Positions 45,555 through 54,138 of a stretch of 64,000 bases of DNA are shown here, in pieces (position 1 is the stretch's first letter; the number at the start of each line of letters is the position of its first letter). A program made the position numbers and the translations under genes. The notes under the pieces are model-generated. The model ran no database searches, had not been told where the DNA came from, and saw only the letters and a list, made by a program, of their open reading frames with translations. The stretch comes from Enterococcus sp. ZJ1622 (GTDB lineage: Bacteria > Bacillota > Bacilli > Lactobacillales > Enterococcaceae): the NCBI RefSeq assembly GCF_011038845.1, contig NZ_JAAKDW010000004.1:177089-241088 (forward strand). Direction: 5' to 3'.

Positions 45555-45904
45555 GTTCCTTGTCCGCCTATATCTTTATTCGTTTCTTCCACTTTTGTTT
45601 GGATGGTTTGTTTCTTTCGTACGCCGGCAGAAAAATGATATTTGAAGAAGTGCCTGATATACACTTCGAAAGTCAATCCGTTACGTTTGAACCAACCAAA
45701 TGATACGATCGGTACAGAAGACAGGATCATCAGCCAGCTTGTGATCTCCATCGGTACTTTCAACCAAGCGATAAACACAAGACTCAGGAGAATATTTACT
45801 CCTGCAGCCACACAAAGACAAAGCAGCTGCTTCAAGTTCATCCCGGCAATCACTTTCTCTTTGTATTCTTTGATATCTTTTGGTACTTTTACTTCAACAG
45901 CCAT
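45551..45904 (-). CDS. PrgI-family (VirB3-like) membrane protein
   Basis: 117 residues beginning MAVEVKVPKDIKEYKEKVI, a classic PrgI-family opening. Two membrane helices span about 24-65 (LLCLCVAAGVNILLSLVFI, SWLMILSSVPIVSFGWF) and the FEVYIRHFFKYHF segment follows. VirB3-type proteins sit beside VirB4 at the inner membrane complex, and here the genes overlap, in the usual order. Confidence 0.88.
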   Translation of the reverse strand: MAVEVKVPKDIKEYKEKVIAGMNLKQLLCLCVAAGVNILLSLVFIAWLKVPMEITSWLMILSSVPIVSFGWFKRNGLTFEVYIRHFFKYHFSAGVRKKQTIQTKVEETNKDIGGQGT

Positions 45905-45913
45905 AATTCCTCC

Positions 45914-46738
45914 TTATGATGCAGACAATATTGTTTTTGCCCACATTTTTGTTTTGTTGATTGAAAACAGCATCGCAAGCATGTAGATCGTGATTCCTAG
46001 AACGATCCCCCAGATACCGCTACCGACTTCATCCATGATCTTGATGAATAAAAGCGGATAGATGACCATGACTAATCCGATAAACGTGGCTTGTAACCCG
46101 GATGCTGCAAAATTTTTGAAAAAGCTTTTTGACATCGATGAGAACTCCTGACTTGGTAATGCCCCCATTGGAATCGGCGCCATCGCACAAAAAATGTAGA
46201 GTTCCAAAAACCTCAGATAGATCGTGATCTGTATCAGCACTCGTACCACGAGAGAAACAAGGAACATGATACACATCACCAGCAAAACAACCAACTGTTC
46301 CCACCAAGACAAGTCATTCACTGCCGCGCTTACTCTTGCAGCGACATCGTTAAGTACCTCATCATTTCCTAACTCGATCACTCTTGCAGTCAGATTGGAG
46401 GTAACAGCGAGTATCCCATCTAATATGTCTTGAATCCGCAAAATCACTATGTAACAAAGCACGAATTTAATCAGTGACTTCATAATCATCTCAAATCCAA
46501 GCATAGGGGCTCCGCCAGCCCCTTCAACTTTCAACGAAATCTTTTGAAATTCCAAAAGAATAAAGATTGCTAAAATCGCCAACGCTAGCGGTCCGACCAC
46601 ATGAGTCTGCAATTGCGTGACTAGTCTGTACGCATCATACATATACGAGTTCAGGTTACTACTTAATATATTTTTCAAATCATCGCCATTCAGATACTCC
46701 ATGATCTGATGGAACAGATTCATAATGGCACTACTCAT
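45914..46738 (-). CDS. VirB6-like polytopic T4SS channel protein
   Basis: 274 residues with six predicted membrane helices. It opens MSSAIMNLFHQIMEYLNGDDLKNIL and has the long extracellular region after helix 2 (LDGILAVTSNLTARVIELGND), then LRFLELYIFCAMAPIPMGALPSQEFSSMSKSFFKNFAASGLQ. That last conserved segment is typical of PrgH/TrsL/CD0411-like VirB6 proteins of Gram-positive elements. It lies between the pilin-like gene and prgI-like gene in standard T4SS order. Confidence 0.87.
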   Translation of the reverse strand: MSSAIMNLFHQIMEYLNGDDLKNILSSNLNSYMYDAYRLVTQLQTHVVGPLALAILAIFILLEFQKISLKVEGAGGAPMLGFEMIMKSLIKFVLCYIVILRIQDILDGILAVTSNLTARVIELGNDEVLNDVAARVSAAVNDLSWWEQLVVLLVMCIMFLVSLVVRVLIQITIYLRFLELYIFCAMAPIPMGALPSQEFSSMSKSFFKNFAASGLQATFIGLVMVIYPLLFIKIMDEVGSGIWGIVLGITIYMLAMLFSINKTKMWAKTILSAS

Positions 46739-46772
46739 AAGTTATACTCCGATCCTCCAGTTTCTGTACGCA

Positions 46773-47000
46773 TCATGGTAATAAAGAGCTGATATCAAAG
46801 GCCGAAGCAAACCAGCCTGCCGCAGCTAGGATCAGTCCACCACCTACGATCTGCCAGATTCCTTGCTGTAATTGAGGTCCGTTCTTATCTTTCAAGGCGC
46901 CGGCCAAAATGATCGTTCCCCAGATCAGCCAAAGCCCACCACCTACTAATGTAAAACGTGAAACCAAACTAAATACCTGTTCTAATAATTTTGAATCCAT
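46773..47000 (-). CDS. Small two-helix membrane protein, VirB2/Maff2-like
   Basis: 75 residues: FTLVGGGLWLIWGTIILAGALKD, a polar loop (KNGPQLQQ) and GIWQIVGGGLILAAAGWFAS. The L.LKD.NGP.LQ.G.WQIVGG pattern is that of the Maff2-type small proteins always found next to VirB6 in Gram-positive T4SSs, and resembles a VirB2 pilin without signal peptide. It probably forms part of the channel. Confidence 0.85.
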   Translation of the reverse strand: MDSKLLEQVFSLVSRFTLVGGGLWLIWGTIILAGALKDKNGPQLQQGIWQIVGGGLILAAAGWFASAFDISSLLP

Positions 47001-47037
47001 AATTGATCACATTCTCCTCTTGTTTTGTTTTTATTTT

Positions 47038-47190
47038 TTAAAGCTTGTTCTCAGTATATCGAATTAATCTGCTCACTTCGGTACAGTTATTTCTAAGTTC
47101 AGAAATTTTAGGAACAGTGACTTTCCTTCTTGTAGCAATTTTTATCAGAAATTCAGGCCAGATGTCGTAGCCTACGTACTGATTTTTCAT
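47038..47190 (-). CDS. Short putative HTH peptide within the T4SS operon
   Basis: A 50-codon ORF starting at ATG 47190, 3 nt after the stop of the coupling-protein gene and ending 37 nt before the pilin-like gene. It reads MKNQYVGYDIWPEFLIKIAT and then KVTVPKISELRNNCTEVSRLIRYTENKL, which looks like the recognition half of a winged HTH. There is no strong RBS, so translation would depend on coupling. It could be a small regulator or the remnant of one. Confidence 0.4.
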   Translation of the reverse strand: MKNQYVGYDIWPEFLIKIATRRKVTVPKISELRNNCTEVSRLIRYTENKL

Positions 47191-47193
47191 GAT

Positions 47194-49080
47194 TCAGACA
47201 CTTTCACTTATCGGCTTGTCTTCTTGATACTCTTCATATGAATCAAATCCTTCATCCGTCATGCCATCTTCTTCGAATAACGTTTCGTCAAAGGCTGAAA
47301 GCATCAGTTCTTCTGGGTCATAAGGTAGTTCCTCTTGTCCCGGAAGCGGCAGTTCTTCTTGTTCAGAAAAATCTCTTGTATACATATATTTCTCGGTGAC
47401 ATCCCCGAGTTTTTTATAATTTTTATGTTTGACGATATCATATTTTGACGAAAGAAACGGATGGACTCCCCGGATCTTCAGGATACATTCCTGTCCTTTC
47501 AAACTGGCGACTTCGTCTGGGTCCATCAGATTCCGTCCAAGTTTTTGGAAGCTTTCATTGAAGGAACCACTTGCACCTTTCGTCACGCTGATGTTTCGTT
47601 GTTCGATCGTTTCTTTCCCGAGCAGTTTTGAGATGTACTCATGTGTACTTTGTTCCATTCCTCCTAGATACAAGAAGGTGTCACTTGTCCCGATGATCGT
47701 TTCCCAAGTATTCTTGTACAGATTTTTCAGCTGACTGATATTCTGCAAAATAACGCTTGTAGAGATTTCCCGGCTTCGAACAACAGAGATGACTTTCTCA
47801 AAATCAGGGATCTGTCCGATATTGGCAAACTCATCCAGAATACAGCGTACATGGACGGGCAATCGCCCTTTATAGAAGTTGTCTGCTTTATGGACGAGCA
47901 TGTCGAACAACTGCTGGTACATCATACTCGCTAAGAAGTTGAAACTCGTGTCCGTATCCGGCAATAGAATATATAAAATCGTTTTCTGATCACCAATCGT
48001 ATCTAAAGCCAAGGTGTCTTTTGAAACAAGTTTTTGCACACTAGGTATATCAAATGGCGACATCCGTACACCCAAACTGACTAAGATACTCTTAGTGGTC
48101 TTTCCAGCAGATAGCTTGAAGATCTTGTACTGTGCAACCGCAAAATTCTTTGGATCTTTTTCTTCCAGATCTTTGAACATAATATCTAGCGGACTGACAT
48201 AATTCGGCACATCTTCTTCGATATCTGCGAGACGAACGAGCTCGATCACACTTCCTAATGTCCGGTCTTCTTCCACCACTTCTTGTATCAAATAACTGAA
48301 AATCGCCATCAAAAGTGCTGTTTCCGCCTTTTCCCAGAAGCCGTCCCCGCCTTTTTTGTCTGGATCATTCGTATTCTTGATCAGATTATTGATGATTTTC
48401 AAAATATCATCTTCGTTCCGGATATATTGGAATGGATTATAATAATCCGTGGATTTTCGATTGATCAGGTCAAAGATCTTGATCTTATAACCTGCTTCTT
48501 CAAACATTTTCCCCGTTTCTGCCAACAGCAAACCTTTCGAATCACTGACAACGTAGGAAGAATGCATCTGCATGAGATTTGGTTTTACATAAAATCGAGT
48601 TTTACCACTTCCGGCTCCTCCGACGACCACGATATTTTTGTTCCGGTTGAAATTATCATTTCGAGTGATCTTCATACGTCCGGATAAGGATAAGCTCTCT
48701 GTTTTCGTCAGTAAGATGTTAAAGTCTTTCTTTTTGTCGACGAAAGGTCTGATGTCTCCTGGGCGACCCCATCTGGCACTCCCGTATTCTTCATTTGGTC
48801 TCGTATTCTTAGTATCGAATTTCTTGTATAAAACGAGTAGCACATAAGCGATACCTAAAACGGCACCACTAGCGACTGACATACGTTCAAACCCAAGATG
48901 GATATCGAATGCTGCAATCTCACTGAAGCTCTGGCTGATAGCTTCCATGATCCGCTCTGAAGTGCCGATAGTGGCCAGCTCTTCGCTTAGAAACAAATAA
49001 CCGATTCGATTCCCGAGATAAAACAAAATCCCGACTATCAATAAGTGGCCAATCATGACCATGAATCGTGAATTTTTCAA
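47194..49080 (-). CDS. VirD4/TraG-type T4SS coupling protein
   Basis: 628 residues; the ATPase that recruits substrates to the secretion channel. Two N-terminal membrane segments (about 8-28 and 55-80), Walker A VVGGAGSGKTRF near 150, PFQYIRNEDDILKIINNLIKNT, Walker B RCILDEFANIGQIP near 410 and STSVILQNISQLKNLY are all standard TraG/PcfC motifs. It starts at TTG (49080), with AAAGGAG about 6 nt upstream. The acidic C-terminus may be the substrate-binding tail. A coupling ATPase without any relaxase nearby points to protein rather than DNA substrates. Confidence 0.92.
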   Translation of the reverse strand: MKNSRFMVMIGHLLIVGILFYLGNRIGYLFLSEELATIGTSERIMEAISQSFSEIAAFDIHLGFERMSVASGAVLGIAYVLLVLYKKFDTKNTRPNEEYGSARWGRPGDIRPFVDKKKDFNILLTKTESLSLSGRMKITRNDNFNRNKNIVVVGGAGSGKTRFYVKPNLMQMHSSYVVSDSKGLLLAETGKMFEEAGYKIKIFDLINRKSTDYYNPFQYIRNEDDILKIINNLIKNTNDPDKKGGDGFWEKAETALLMAIFSYLIQEVVEEDRTLGSVIELVRLADIEEDVPNYVSPLDIMFKDLEEKDPKNFAVAQYKIFKLSAGKTTKSILVSLGVRMSPFDIPSVQKLVSKDTLALDTIGDQKTILYILLPDTDTSFNFLASMMYQQLFDMLVHKADNFYKGRLPVHVRCILDEFANIGQIPDFEKVISVVRSREISTSVILQNISQLKNLYKNTWETIIGTSDTFLYLGGMEQSTHEYISKLLGKETIEQRNISVTKGASGSFNESFQKLGRNLMDPDEVASLKGQECILKIRGVHPFLSSKYDIVKHKNYKKLGDVTEKYMYTRDFSEQEELPLPGQEELPYDPEELMLSAFDETLFEEDGMTDEGFDSYEEYQEDKPISESV

Positions 49081-49119
49081 AACATTCTCCTTTATTCTTT
49101 TTTTTGGTTCGTTTTTCTA

Positions 49120-51552
49120 TCAGCCTATTGCTGCTCCTTTGCTTATTTCTGAAGATTTCCTGTTTGGCTGTCCTTTTTCAGTCCTTTTTCCATCTCTCTC
49201 AGTGTTGTTATCGATACCTTTACCATTCTGTTTATCCGCTGCTACTATTGCAGTTGTCGTTTTGTCGATAAGTGAACTTTGTCTAGATTTCGCTTGTTCA
49301 AACAATGAATAGTCAATTGAACTCAAGCTATCTTTTCTCATGCTTGGTTCAGTTTGAGTGGAATTTCGATCAGATTGTGAGAGCTCACTAGTTCTTGGTA
49401 TTGAGGCGTTTTTTTCTAGCGTTCCTACGTTTCTATCGGCTTCCTTCGTTTGCTGCACTGTATTTGACGGTTCCTTACGATTTACTTGAACAGGTACCTC
49501 TTTCAATACAGCGCTATTTTCTTGTATTTTCTCTATATTTTGATCCAAGCGCTGGACAAAAGTTTTCTCTTCTTTCTTTGCGAGATGATTTTCCGCTTTC
49601 TTCAAACCGAATTTATCCAAAAGCTGTGCACCAATACTCAATCCGGCGCCTGCTACTGCCAGTGAACCGACTGTAAATAATCCGCCCACTGCAACTGAGA
49701 CTGTCAGACTAGGGAACAGTGCCGGGAACAAGAATAATCCACCTGCAGCCACTCCAATAGTAACGGCGCCAATGATGGCAAGGGTCTTCCAGTTTTTCTT
49801 GAAAAAAGCAGCGACTTTCTCTTTTCTACTTAGATTCTGCCCTTTTGCTACTGGATCCGCAGCTTGATCGATCCCTTTAACTTTAGATAGGAGCGATTCT
49901 TCTTTGGTCGTCCCATCCTTTTCTTTAGTCGTCTCTTCCTTTCCTTTGGCAGGTTCCGTATGCGCAACTTCTTGGTTCTTGTCGACCGATTGTTCTTTAC
50001 TTGGTTCCGAATATTCTCTTGTTTGCGACATCGCTTTGTCAAATTCAGCTTTGTCTATTTTCTTCTGCAAGTGATTCTGTCTTTTTTTTCTCGCGTAGTT
50101 GATCAGCTTAGGTACATAGTAGGTCAGAGCAGCCGCAGTAACGGTCGCTGCGATCATAGGTGTAGCATATAGGACGACCATCGAACCTGCTGGAAGCATA
50201 GTCATCACAACTGCCATACACAGCGGGATCATCGCAAGAGGCCATAGATGGAACAATCGTCTCGCCCACCTCATCTTTTTCGAATGAGGCAGCATTTCTT
50301 TTTTTAGATCAGAATTGTCGATTTCTTTTGTATTTTTAATTTGTTCCTTCACTTTATTCGTTTTGTCTTTGAGACATTCTTCGATCTTCTTTCCTTCTGG
50401 CATATCGTCTTTCGTCAACAGATATTTTTCCGCAAATTTGATGAGATCCGTATCAGGAGAGATTTTCAGCTGTAAGATGCTTTGATTTTTTTGATTATCA
50501 GCTTCCAAGTTTTTTATTCGATCCACATGCTTGACCTTTTGTGGGATGAATGCTAATACTTCCTTGTTCTTCTCCATGCGCACAGCGGCGAGTTCTTTTA
50601 CTGCCTTCAGAAGATCTTCCGTCGCTGGTTTTAGGTCCTTGTTCTCTGGAATGCGAGCATTCGGTGCTTCTTCAGCTATTTTGTCGGCTTCTTTACTAGT
50701 ACCAGGCTTTGGCTCATCTGTTTTTTCAGGTCCAGGCTTTGAGGCGTTATCCTCAGGTGCATTCGATTTTGGATCTTCTTTACTAGTCTCAGGTAGTGGT
50801 GCGCTATCCGGCATATCAGGTGCTGGAGACTGCGGCTGAACTTCTGCGGCTGGCTGGCTTTCAGAACGTGGGATCTCAACCGATCGATCTGGTTTCGGGA
50901 GTTCCTCACTTTTTACAACTTCTACATTAGGCATGATGGTTTGTACAACAGAAGGCTCTGGTTTTTGCAAAGGAGAGGTTTCTTGCCTTTCTACTGTAGG
51001 CACTATTTCGGGGGTAATTGCCTTTTGTATATTTGTTGATAGTTCCTTTTTTGCATCTAAGTTTCTTTGAAGGTTAATAATTATAACGTTTTTTTCTGCT
51101 AGTTCGTGGGGGGCATTCGGATTCACTTCTAGTTCTTTTTTTATTTCTTCTCGCTCTTTTTTTGCTTTGTCAAGTTCTTTTTCGTCTTGTTTTATTGACT
51201 TGTCTAAATGTACTTTAAGTTGCCGTGCTTCTGCTCGTAATTTATTGACTAATTCTTCTTTACTGTTCAGTCTATCCATTATCCTATTACGTGAAAATGT
51301 GTTGGCTGTTGTCATCTTAGAAAGTGATGAACTTTCTCCCAAAAACTGTTGACTGTTATTTATCAAATCGGATTGATCTACATAACTTTTCACTTGTTTG
51401 AGACTTTCAAGTGATTCCGATAACTCTGAAACCTTTGACTGTGCTGCTTGTCTTCTCTTTCCTAACTCCTCTATTGATTCCTGGGAGGCAGACTTGACTA
51501 AATTTTTATCCACATTTTTATTGTATGCTGCATCATTGATAACAGCCTGCAA
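49120..51552 (-). CDS. Large membrane and coiled-coil protein, probably 3' part of a frameshifted gene
   Basis: 810 residues if started at TTG 51552, which has no RBS. Order: coiled coil (20-150), Pro/Glu/Ser-rich linker (185-300), second helical part, hydrophobic block near 425-475 (LWPLAMIPLCMAVVMTMLP), charged linker, a second one near 590-655 (TLAIIGAVTIGVAAGGLFLFPALFPSL), then a disordered tail with RKDSLSSIDY, SRQSSLIDK and NRKSSEISK. The upstream frame (51498-51788) overlaps it in the -1 frame. One extra T at 51551-51553 would fuse them (IERN-LQAVINDAAYN) into about 890 residues with a good start. It is co-oriented just before virD4. Function unknown: effector or membrane component. 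Confidence 0.7.
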   Translation of the reverse strand: MQAVINDAAYNKNVDKNLVKSASQESIEELGKRRQAAQSKVSELSESLESLKQVKSYVDQSDLINNSQQFLGESSSLSKMTTANTFSRNRIMDRLNSKEELVNKLRAEARQLKVHLDKSIKQDEKELDKAKKEREEIKKELEVNPNAPHELAEKNVIIINLQRNLDAKKELSTNIQKAITPEIVPTVERQETSPLQKPEPSVVQTIMPNVEVVKSEELPKPDRSVEIPRSESQPAAEVQPQSPAPDMPDSAPLPETSKEDPKSNAPEDNASKPGPEKTDEPKPGTSKEADKIAEEAPNARIPENKDLKPATEDLLKAVKELAAVRMEKNKEVLAFIPQKVKHVDRIKNLEADNQKNQSILQLKISPDTDLIKFAEKYLLTKDDMPEGKKIEECLKDKTNKVKEQIKNTKEIDNSDLKKEMLPHSKKMRWARRLFHLWPLAMIPLCMAVVMTMLPAGSMVVLYATPMIAATVTAAALTYYVPKLINYARKKRQNHLQKKIDKAEFDKAMSQTREYSEPSKEQSVDKNQEVAHTEPAKGKEETTKEKDGTTKEESLLSKVKGIDQAADPVAKGQNLSRKEKVAAFFKKNWKTLAIIGAVTIGVAAGGLFLFPALFPSLTVSVAVGGLFTVGSLAVAGAGLSIGAQLLDKFGLKKAENHLAKKEEKTFVQRLDQNIEKIQENSAVLKEVPVQVNRKEPSNTVQQTKEADRNVGTLEKNASIPRTSELSQSDRNSTQTEPSMRKDSLSSIDYSLFEQAKSRQSSLIDKTTTAIVAADKQNGKGIDNNTERDGKRTEKGQPNRKSSEISKGAAIG

Positions 51553-51788
51553 TTTCGTTCTATTTCATAGTCATTGAATTTCAATTCAGCGTTTAAAATT
51601 TCTGTTTTTCCCTTGGTTGCTGCTTCAAGTAAATAGTCAAGTTGTTTAATTGCTTGGTCTTTTTTAAACGGCTCGTTGGTCGCTTCTACACTCTTCGTTG
51701 TTGATTCACTACTTTTACTGAGAGAATTTTTCCTTTGTAGCACGTTGGTAAGAGTTTCCGGAAGCGTTGTATTCAGAATATCAACCAT
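51498..51788 (-). CDS. 5' part of the frameshifted coiled-coil gene, or separate 96-residue protein
   Basis: 96 residues opening MVDILNTTLPETLTNVLQRKN, with an AGAGGAG RBS 6-7 nt before the ATG; no signal peptide. Ser/Thr/Lys-rich then helical (KKDQAIKQLDYLLEAATKGK). Beyond KFNDYEIERN the frame gives an unconvincing tail (CRLLSMMQHTIKMWIKI), whereas the -1 frame continues as good helical sequence (LQAVINDAAYNKNVD). I therefore think the true N-terminus of the 49120-51552 protein lies here. Confidence 0.6.
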   Translation of the reverse strand: MVDILNTTLPETLTNVLQRKNSLSKSSESTTKSVEATNEPFKKDQAIKQLDYLLEAATKGKTEILNAELKFNDYEIERNCRLLSMMQHTIKMWIKI

Positions 51789-51813
51789 TGTTTTCTCCTC
51801 TTATTCATTGATT

Positions 51814-52131
51814 TCATCGATTGAAACCATCCTTGCTTACAAATTGAGTTGACTTCGTGTCAACTGATGCAGTAATGAGCTCACTTGGATGGTACGTTAT
51901 ATCTTCTATACTTCTTCGAGAATTTACTTGTATCGTTGGTGTATCCTTTTCTGTCTCTAGCTTAGGGTCTCCACACTGGTTAGCTTTTGCTGCTTTTTTT
52001 TCTGACAGATCTCTCAGATACTTATATGAGTGATAAAGTAATTTTGCTAAATTTCGTACACCACACCATAACAATCCTACTATCTTCATCAAACCTACAA
52101 ATAGACAACATGTTATTCCTATTGCTCTCAT
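51814..52131 (-). CDS. Small membrane-anchored protein with RRS motif, first gene of the T4SS operon
   Basis: 105 residues. Residues 1-35 are hydrophobic with Cys (MRAIGITCCLFVGLMKIVGLL), then a basic helix, then an Asn/Ser/Thr-rich tail with NSRRSIEDITYHPSELI and a basic end (KDGFNR). Start ATG 52131 has a perfect AGGAGG 8 nt upstream, and a -10 (TATGAT) lies about 36 nt upstream, so this is the first gene of the leftward T4SS transcript. The layout (hydrophobic N-terminus plus disordered RRS tail) echoes the repeat protein at 38367. Family not recognised. Confidence 0.7.
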   Translation of the reverse strand: MRAIGITCCLFVGLMKIVGLLWCGVRNLAKLLYHSYKYLRDLSEKKAAKANQCGDPKLETEKDTPTIQVNSRRSIEDITYHPSELITASVDTKSTQFVSKDGFNR

Positions 52132-52159
52132 GGACTAGGCCTCCTATTGTTTCATTTTT

Positions 52160-52222
52160 GTTTTTATCATAACGCTGAAATCAAACTGGAAAGCGCCGAT
52201 TTTTTCTTAAAAAATAAAATGT
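52160..52222 (-). promoter_or_regulatory. Promoter of the T4SS operon, weak member of the shared block
   Basis: Minus strand: T-rich stretch, GAAAAAATCGGCG (52207-52195), 17 nt, then AGCGTTATGATAAA with -10 TATGAT (52172-52167), about 36 nt before the first start codon. Order and spacing match the blocks at genes A, B and 53.8 kb; the GATGTTC half is not conserved. Confidence 0.5.
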
Positions 52223-52249
52223 TGGCACAATATAAAAACGTTCGAAACA

Positions 52250-53677
52250 TCAAGAAGAATATAAAAACGTCTCAAAGTTGGTCCAAAAAGCTTGTGTTGG
52301 TACTTTCGATATTTTCAAGATCGTGGAGGAGAGCCGGCTAAAGTTCAGATTTACATCTGTTAGGATCAAGTCGTATTTATTGATGAATGAATAATCTAAC
52401 GTAAACACATCTTTTTCATAGATATCGATCGTTTTAAAAAAAGGATATTTATTCAAGATCAGGTTTTTATATAGGATCGATAGCCCGACTTCTTGAGAAC
52501 TCAATAATAAAATAGACTTTTCTTCTAATTTGGGCTCAACTAAGTGCAATAATTCACTTGATGAGACGATCAATTCCAGTAACAGCTCTTTATGCAGAAG
52601 TTCATTTTTCTTCACATAAGAGAGATTCGAAATAATCAGTGCACTTTGATATGCTTCCCAGATTTTCGATTTGCTTTTGACGATTTTGTTGTAAAAAATA
52701 TCAGCATAACTAACTTTGAAGACCGTCAATTCCTTATAGAAACTGATAAAATCTGCGAAATGCAAGATTTTTTCTTTATCGACTGCCTCATCGATTTTTG
52801 TCAAGAAATAAAAATGTTTGAGGAACAGTTCGATTTTTTTCAGAGCATACTCATCTTTCTCCTCCTGGTTCGTAAAGAGAAGGCTCAAATGCGGGCTCAA
52901 AATATTCGCGACATTTTTTTGATTGATCACGAATTTATAATTCTGGTTCATCAGCGTACAAAAAACAGTGTCATTTTGGATCGTGTTCAAGATCGAATGT
53001 ACGATTTCAGGTCGATCTGCCAGCTCTTCTTCAGGGATATAGTGCCTGTTTCCAATACGGATGATCGAGGTGTAGATATAGTAGACCGTATAAATGATCT
53101 TGGAGGAGCTCACATTCTTCTTTTCCTGTGTTTTCAGACAGCGTTTGACCATCTTATAGATATTTTCAAAATAAGGAAGATCTTTTTCTCTGTAGATCTC
53201 TTTGAACATCCCAGAAAACAGCTTACGTATATAGAGCTCATCTCCAACTATTTCTAGTTTTTCCTCTAATAAAATCTGGATGTCTGCTCGTTCCTTAGAG
53301 AAATAAGCATTGATTTTTGTGATGATCCTTCTGACACTTGTTTTACTCAAGAAAAGTTTCGCTGATATGTCCGCTAGCGAAGGTTCCGAAATAAAGATAT
53401 GTTTTAAAATCTCAATATAAATCGAATTATTGAGGATTTGGACAAAAATATCATCAAGGTTCAAGTTCCCGGGTATCTTCAGCGTGATCTCTTTATATTG
53501 ATTCATTTCTATATACGCTGGAAAACAAGTCGTATTGAAATTGTCGATATCTGTCATGATCGTCTTATCCGTCACTTTCAGTTCTTGGACAAGGTCATTG
53601 ATATCCGAAACATCCATACTCAACAAACTTACTAATGCGATTTGTCTCTCTAATTGTTTCTCAAGAAAACCATTCAT
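52250..53677 (-). CDS. Mga-like transcriptional regulator
   Basis: 475 residues. An N-terminal HTH (DLVQELKVTDKTIMTDIDNFN, near 25-45) is followed by a second Mga-type HTH (SLADISAKLFLSKTSVRRIITKINAYFSKE, near 100-130). A long helical region resembles the PRD-like core, and the C-terminal part looks EIIB-like (ILLLSSQEVGLSILYKNLILNKYPFF). Mga/AtxA-type regulators activate surface and virulence genes, often in response to sugar phosphorylation. It is a paralogue of the plus-strand regulator at 54419 and lies upstream of the T4SS operon on the same strand, 119 nt apart. RBS AAAGGAG. Confidence 0.85.
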   Translation of the reverse strand: MNGFLEKQLERQIALVSLLSMDVSDINDLVQELKVTDKTIMTDIDNFNTTCFPAYIEMNQYKEITLKIPGNLNLDDIFVQILNNSIYIEILKHIFISEPSLADISAKLFLSKTSVRRIITKINAYFSKERADIQILLEEKLEIVGDELYIRKLFSGMFKEIYREKDLPYFENIYKMVKRCLKTQEKKNVSSSKIIYTVYYIYTSIIRIGNRHYIPEEELADRPEIVHSILNTIQNDTVFCTLMNQNYKFVINQKNVANILSPHLSLLFTNQEEKDEYALKKIELFLKHFYFLTKIDEAVDKEKILHFADFISFYKELTVFKVSYADIFYNKIVKSKSKIWEAYQSALIISNLSYVKKNELLHKELLLELIVSSSELLHLVEPKLEEKSILLLSSQEVGLSILYKNLILNKYPFFKTIDIYEKDVFTLDYSFINKYDLILTDVNLNFSRLSSTILKISKVPTQAFWTNFETFLYSS

Positions 53678-53750
53678 CTTATTGTTCTCCTTTCCTTTTA
53701 CGTTCTTTTATCTATCCTACAGTTATTTGATAGGTATAATGGTATTATTT

Positions 53751-53807
53751 TTTTTTCTATTCGGAAAAGATGTTCCAATTCTAGTGTTTTTTCATGTTAT
53801 ACTTATT
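53751..53807 (+). promoter_or_regulatory. Shared regulatory block reading toward the plus-strand Mga-like gene
   Basis: T-rich run, GGAAAAGATGTTC (53763-53775), a 17-nt spacer, then CATGTTATACTTATT (53793-53807) with TATACT as -10. Together with the blocks of genes A and B this is the best-conserved set. Its position suggests that the Mga-like gene is autoregulated, through a leader of about 600 nt. Confidence 0.65.
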
Positions 53808-54138
53808 ATTTATGCACAATTATATTAAATAACTAAAACAAAAATATTTAAACCGATTATTATTTGCTTCCTTTATCCTATCTATCGTTTCATCTACAAT
53901 TAATATCCTGCTTATAATAACATCTAATTATAAAAAGGTCATAAATATCCAATTATTTAAATTTGTTTCTTCCATCATAAACAATCTATGAAATAAGAGA
54001 ACATCCTGAAAAAATCAGGAAAAATTTGCCATATATTGAACTTTAAATAACGATCACAAAAATACAAAATGAATTTTTCCCTTTTTCTTCCTGTAGAAAA
54101 AATAAATCACCTGATTGTGTGAACAAGAGAAAAAAGGA

